From Thermoflexus hugenholtzii JAD2 (GTDB lineage Bacteria > Chloroflexota > Dehalococcoidia > SHYB01), in the NCBI GenBank assembly GCA_945861815.1, contig CAMAVV010000117.1, positions 1 through 5,599 on the forward strand: a stretch of 5,599 nucleotides of DNA, read 5' to 3'. Positions 3,902 through 5,599 of this stretch are shown one piece after another. Made by a program: the position numbers and the translations under genes. Under the pieces are notes generated by a model. It saw nothing but the letters and a program-made list of their open reading frames with translations. It was not told the origin of the DNA and ran no database searches. Numbering within the stretch: position 1 is the first letter of the stretch; each line of letters starts with the position of its first letter.

Positions 3902-5599
3902 CTACTGGTCTAACCACATGTATTCAAGGTTGGGGCCAAAGACGTTCGGCATCAGGTACTGGTACGAGAAGAGGGCGTTGTGGAGCTTCTCGCTGTGGAA
4001 GTAGATCGTGGCGAGGGTTGGGGCTGGGATTCTCCAGACGTTATCATGCTCCGCCTGCCAGATCTGCTTCAGGATATCCTTCCGCTTGACAGGGTCGATC
4101 TCGATGCGTTGAGCCTCGAGAAGCCTATCGAGATTCGCATCCTTGATGTGCGCGACGTTCCCCGTTGATGCCGAGTGCATGTTCAAGTAGACGTACGAGT
4201 CGATCGTGGACTGGGTGGAGACAAAGTAGAACGAGCCGCCGCCGAACTTGTACGACGTGGCGTTGCCGCGAAGCGTCGTGAAGTCTACGGGGTTGAGCTT
4301 GACGTTGATGCCGATGGCCTTGAGGTTGTCAACGAAGATCGGGCTGCTCAGGTCGTGGTCGGCGAGGGAGCCCCTCGAGTAGTCCAGAGCGAGCTCAAAG
4401 CCATTGGCGAAACCAGCCTCAGCAAGAAGCTGCTTTGCCTTGGTCACGTTGTACTGATAGTTCGGCATCTGGTCCAACGTCGGGCGCTGGTCGAAGATCC
4501 AGGGCCAGGGCACAGGCGACATGATGGCGCCGGCGTCCTGATAGATGTCCTTGATGACGCCCGGGCGGTCAAAGGCCATGGACATCGCCTGGCGGACCTT
4601 TACGTTCGCCGTGGGCCCAGTCTCCAGATTCACAAAGACCGAGTAGAGGGCGTGGGGCCACACGGTTTCGAAGTAGACGGCGTTGGGGACCGTGCGGCGA
4701 ATCTCCTCGGAGCCGCGCACCGTGTAGTTCGCGCCCGGGAGGTTGGTCCAGTGCTGCTGGCCTGCGCGGAAAGCGGCCTTAGCGGCTTCGCCATCGGCGA
4801 TGACGCTGTACTCAAAGCCGTCCATGAAAGGCTGGCCGCTCTTGAAGAAGTTCGGGTTCTTGGTGTAGATGATCTGCTCTTTGCCCTTCACTTCCTTCAC
4901 CTGGAAGGGGCCGGTGCCGATCATCTGGTTCTCAAAGCTGCCGCTGGCGTCTTTGATTTCCTTGGCCAGGATATAGTGCTGGATGCCTGCAGGAACAACA
5001 GGCAGGAAGTCGGCTGAAACGCTCTTCTGTGTGATGACGACGGTGGAGGCGTCCGGCGCCGTGATCGTGTCAACGTTGGCGAAGTTGCTGGCCAGGGCGC
5101 TGCCAGCGGTCTTCGAGGCGTAGTCATAGGAGAAGAGGATGTCGGCTGACGTGAGGGCGCGCCCGTTGACCGGAGCGATGTTCTGGAACTTCGCATCGGG
5201 GCGCAGCTTGAAGGTATAGGTCTTGCCATCGGCAGAAGCGCTCCAGGACGAGGCGAGGTCCGGAACGATCTCACAGGTGTACGGATCGAAGACTTTCATC
5301 TCTAAACCGCCGGCGCAGCGGACAAGGCGGTTGTGGACAACGCTCAGAGGACCGTTTGTGCCAGAGCCGACAGACTTTACTGGGTCAAGATTCGGCCAGC
5401 TGACGCTGGAGGAAATCTTGAGTGTGCCGCCTGTCTTTGGCGTCTGGGAGAAGTTCGGCGCGTTGAAGCGATACTTGATACCCTTCAGGGTGCTGGGGTT
5501 GACGTTGAAGACGCCAGCGACCGGAGCCCGGGTTGCCGTCGGCGCGGCAGTGGCCGCGGGGGGCTGGGTGGGCGCGGCAGGCCGTGTTGCCGTTGGCGC
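3902..5599 (-). CDS. ABC transporter solute-binding protein, family 5 (peptide/nickel/opine type), N-terminus cut by window edge
   Basis: This is the exported solute receptor of an ABC importer of the OppA/DppA class. 565 residues are visible, open to the window edge; numbering here counts from that edge. The signal peptide and probable lipid-anchor Cys lie outside. Residues 1-28 are a Pro/Ala/Thr linker with two copies of A-P-T-A-T-R. The family 5 fold starts at T-G-G-T-L-K (57-61) and shows P-N-L-D-P (69-73), N-R-L-V-R (90-94), P-D-L-A-S-S-W (113-119), D-G-K-T-Y-T-F-K-L-R (124-133), I-G-T-G-P-F (227-232), V-R-Q-A-M-S-M-A-F-D-R (335-345) and A-K-Q-L-L-A-E-A-G-F (388-397). The only cysteines are Cys95 and Cys109. 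An internal Met at residue 101 is not the start, because conserved family sequence continues upstream of it. The substrate cannot be told from sequence, and no permease or ATPase gene is in the window. Confidence 0.93.
   Translation of the reverse strand, partial: APTATRPAAPTQPPAATAAPTATRAPVAGVFNVNPSTLKGIKYRFNAPNFSQTPKTGGTLKISSSVSWPNLDPVKSVGSGTNGPLSVVHNRLVRCAGGLEMKVFDPYTCEIVPDLASSWSASADGKTYTFKLRPDAKFQNIAPVNGRALTSADILFSYDYASKTAGSALASNFANVDTITAPDASTVVITQKSVSADFLPVVPAGIQHYILAKEIKDASGSFENQMIGTGPFQVKEVKGKEQIIYTKNPNFFKSGQPFMDGFEYSVIADGEAAKAAFRAGQQHWTNLPGANYTVRGSEEIRRTVPNAVYFETVWPHALYSVFVNLETGPTANVKVRQAMSMAFDRPGVIKDIYQDAGAIMSPVPWPWIFDQRPTLDQMPNYQYNVTKAKQLLAEAGFANGFELALDYSRGSLADHDLSSPIFVDNLKAIGINVKLNPVDFTTLRGNATSYKFGGGSFYFVSTQSTIDSYVYLNMHSASTGNVAHIKDANLDRLLEAQRIEIDPVKRKDILKQIWQAEHDNVWRIPAPTLATIYFHSEKLHNALFSYQYLMPNVFGPNLEYMWLDQ
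5516..5599 (-). other. Pro/Ala/Thr-rich linker segment with an APTATR repeat
   Basis: The first 28 visible residues of the solute-binding protein are almost only Ala, Pro and Thr with Arg and Gln. Two copies of A-P-T-A-T-R (residues 1-6 and 19-24) are encoded by similar but not identical codons. Such linkers commonly join the lipidated Cys to the folded domain in Chloroflexota lipoproteins. Confidence 0.7.

Noticed and set aside
4175..5017. Long plus-strand open frame of 280 codons inside the solute-binding protein gene
   Set aside because: It is antisense to a clear family 5 binding-protein gene. Its translation is rich in Val, Asp, Arg and Leu without any recognisable motif, as expected for the complement of a GC-rich gene.
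5297..5299. Internal ATG as the start of the solute-binding protein
   Set aside because: The frame stays open to the window edge, and the 100 residues before this Met contain conserved family 5 sequence (T-G-G-T-L-K, P-N-L-D-P, N-R-L-V-R).
1..5599. Search for a mobile element, tRNA, CRISPR array, riboswitch or defence system
   Set aside because: The window is filled by five ordinary genes with short gaps. I saw no transposase motif, terminal repeats, tRNA-like cloverleaf, regularly spaced repeats or known riboswitch pattern.

Overview
The window is about 5.6 kb of moderately GC-rich bacterial DNA (high 50s percent by eye), almost fully coding, with five protein genes and no RNA gene, insertion sequence, CRISPR array or integration scar that I can see. 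The best guess for the source is a member of the Chloroflexota, perhaps Dehalococcoidia/SAR202-like. This rests on the exported solute-binding protein, whose mature N-terminus runs through a Pro/Ala/Thr linker of the APTATR type, and on the general gene content. It is an inference from style, not a proven assignment.

Layout. Positions 1-1092 (minus) hold most of a carboxy-terminal processing protease of peptidase family S41, cut off at its C-terminus by the window edge. Positions 1093-1231 form a divergent intergenic region with a perfect minus-strand TATAAT box, an 18-bp near-palindrome and a terminator-like hairpin in the protease leader. Three plus-strand genes follow: a carboxymuconolactone decarboxylase/AhpD-like protein (1232-1777), a GhrA-type D-2-hydroxyacid dehydrogenase (1842-2843) and a pirin (2925-3815). 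A strong two-way terminator (3839-3872) separates pirin from a convergent minus-strand gene (3902 to beyond 5599). That gene encodes a family 5 (peptide/nickel/opine type) ABC-transporter solute-binding protein and lacks only its N-terminal signal region.

How the genes may work together. The three central genes are co-directional, with gaps of 64 and 81 bases. The dehydrogenase appears to have its own promoter with a perfect TTGACA box, placed so that the mRNA would start at or very near the ATG; it has no Shine-Dalgarno sequence. The three products (a CMD-fold protein, an alpha-keto-acid reductase and a cupin that may be a quercetinase-like dioxygenase) could be part of oxidative breakdown of organic compounds, but no pathway is proven. 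The flanking genes act outside the cytoplasm: one trims or degrades envelope proteins and the other captures a solute for import.

I did not find a clearly new system. The points most worth a second look are the probable leaderless start of the dehydrogenase, the possible attenuator before the protease, the Cys-to-Ser change in the CMD motif, and the conservation of the CMD-dehydrogenase-pirin cluster.
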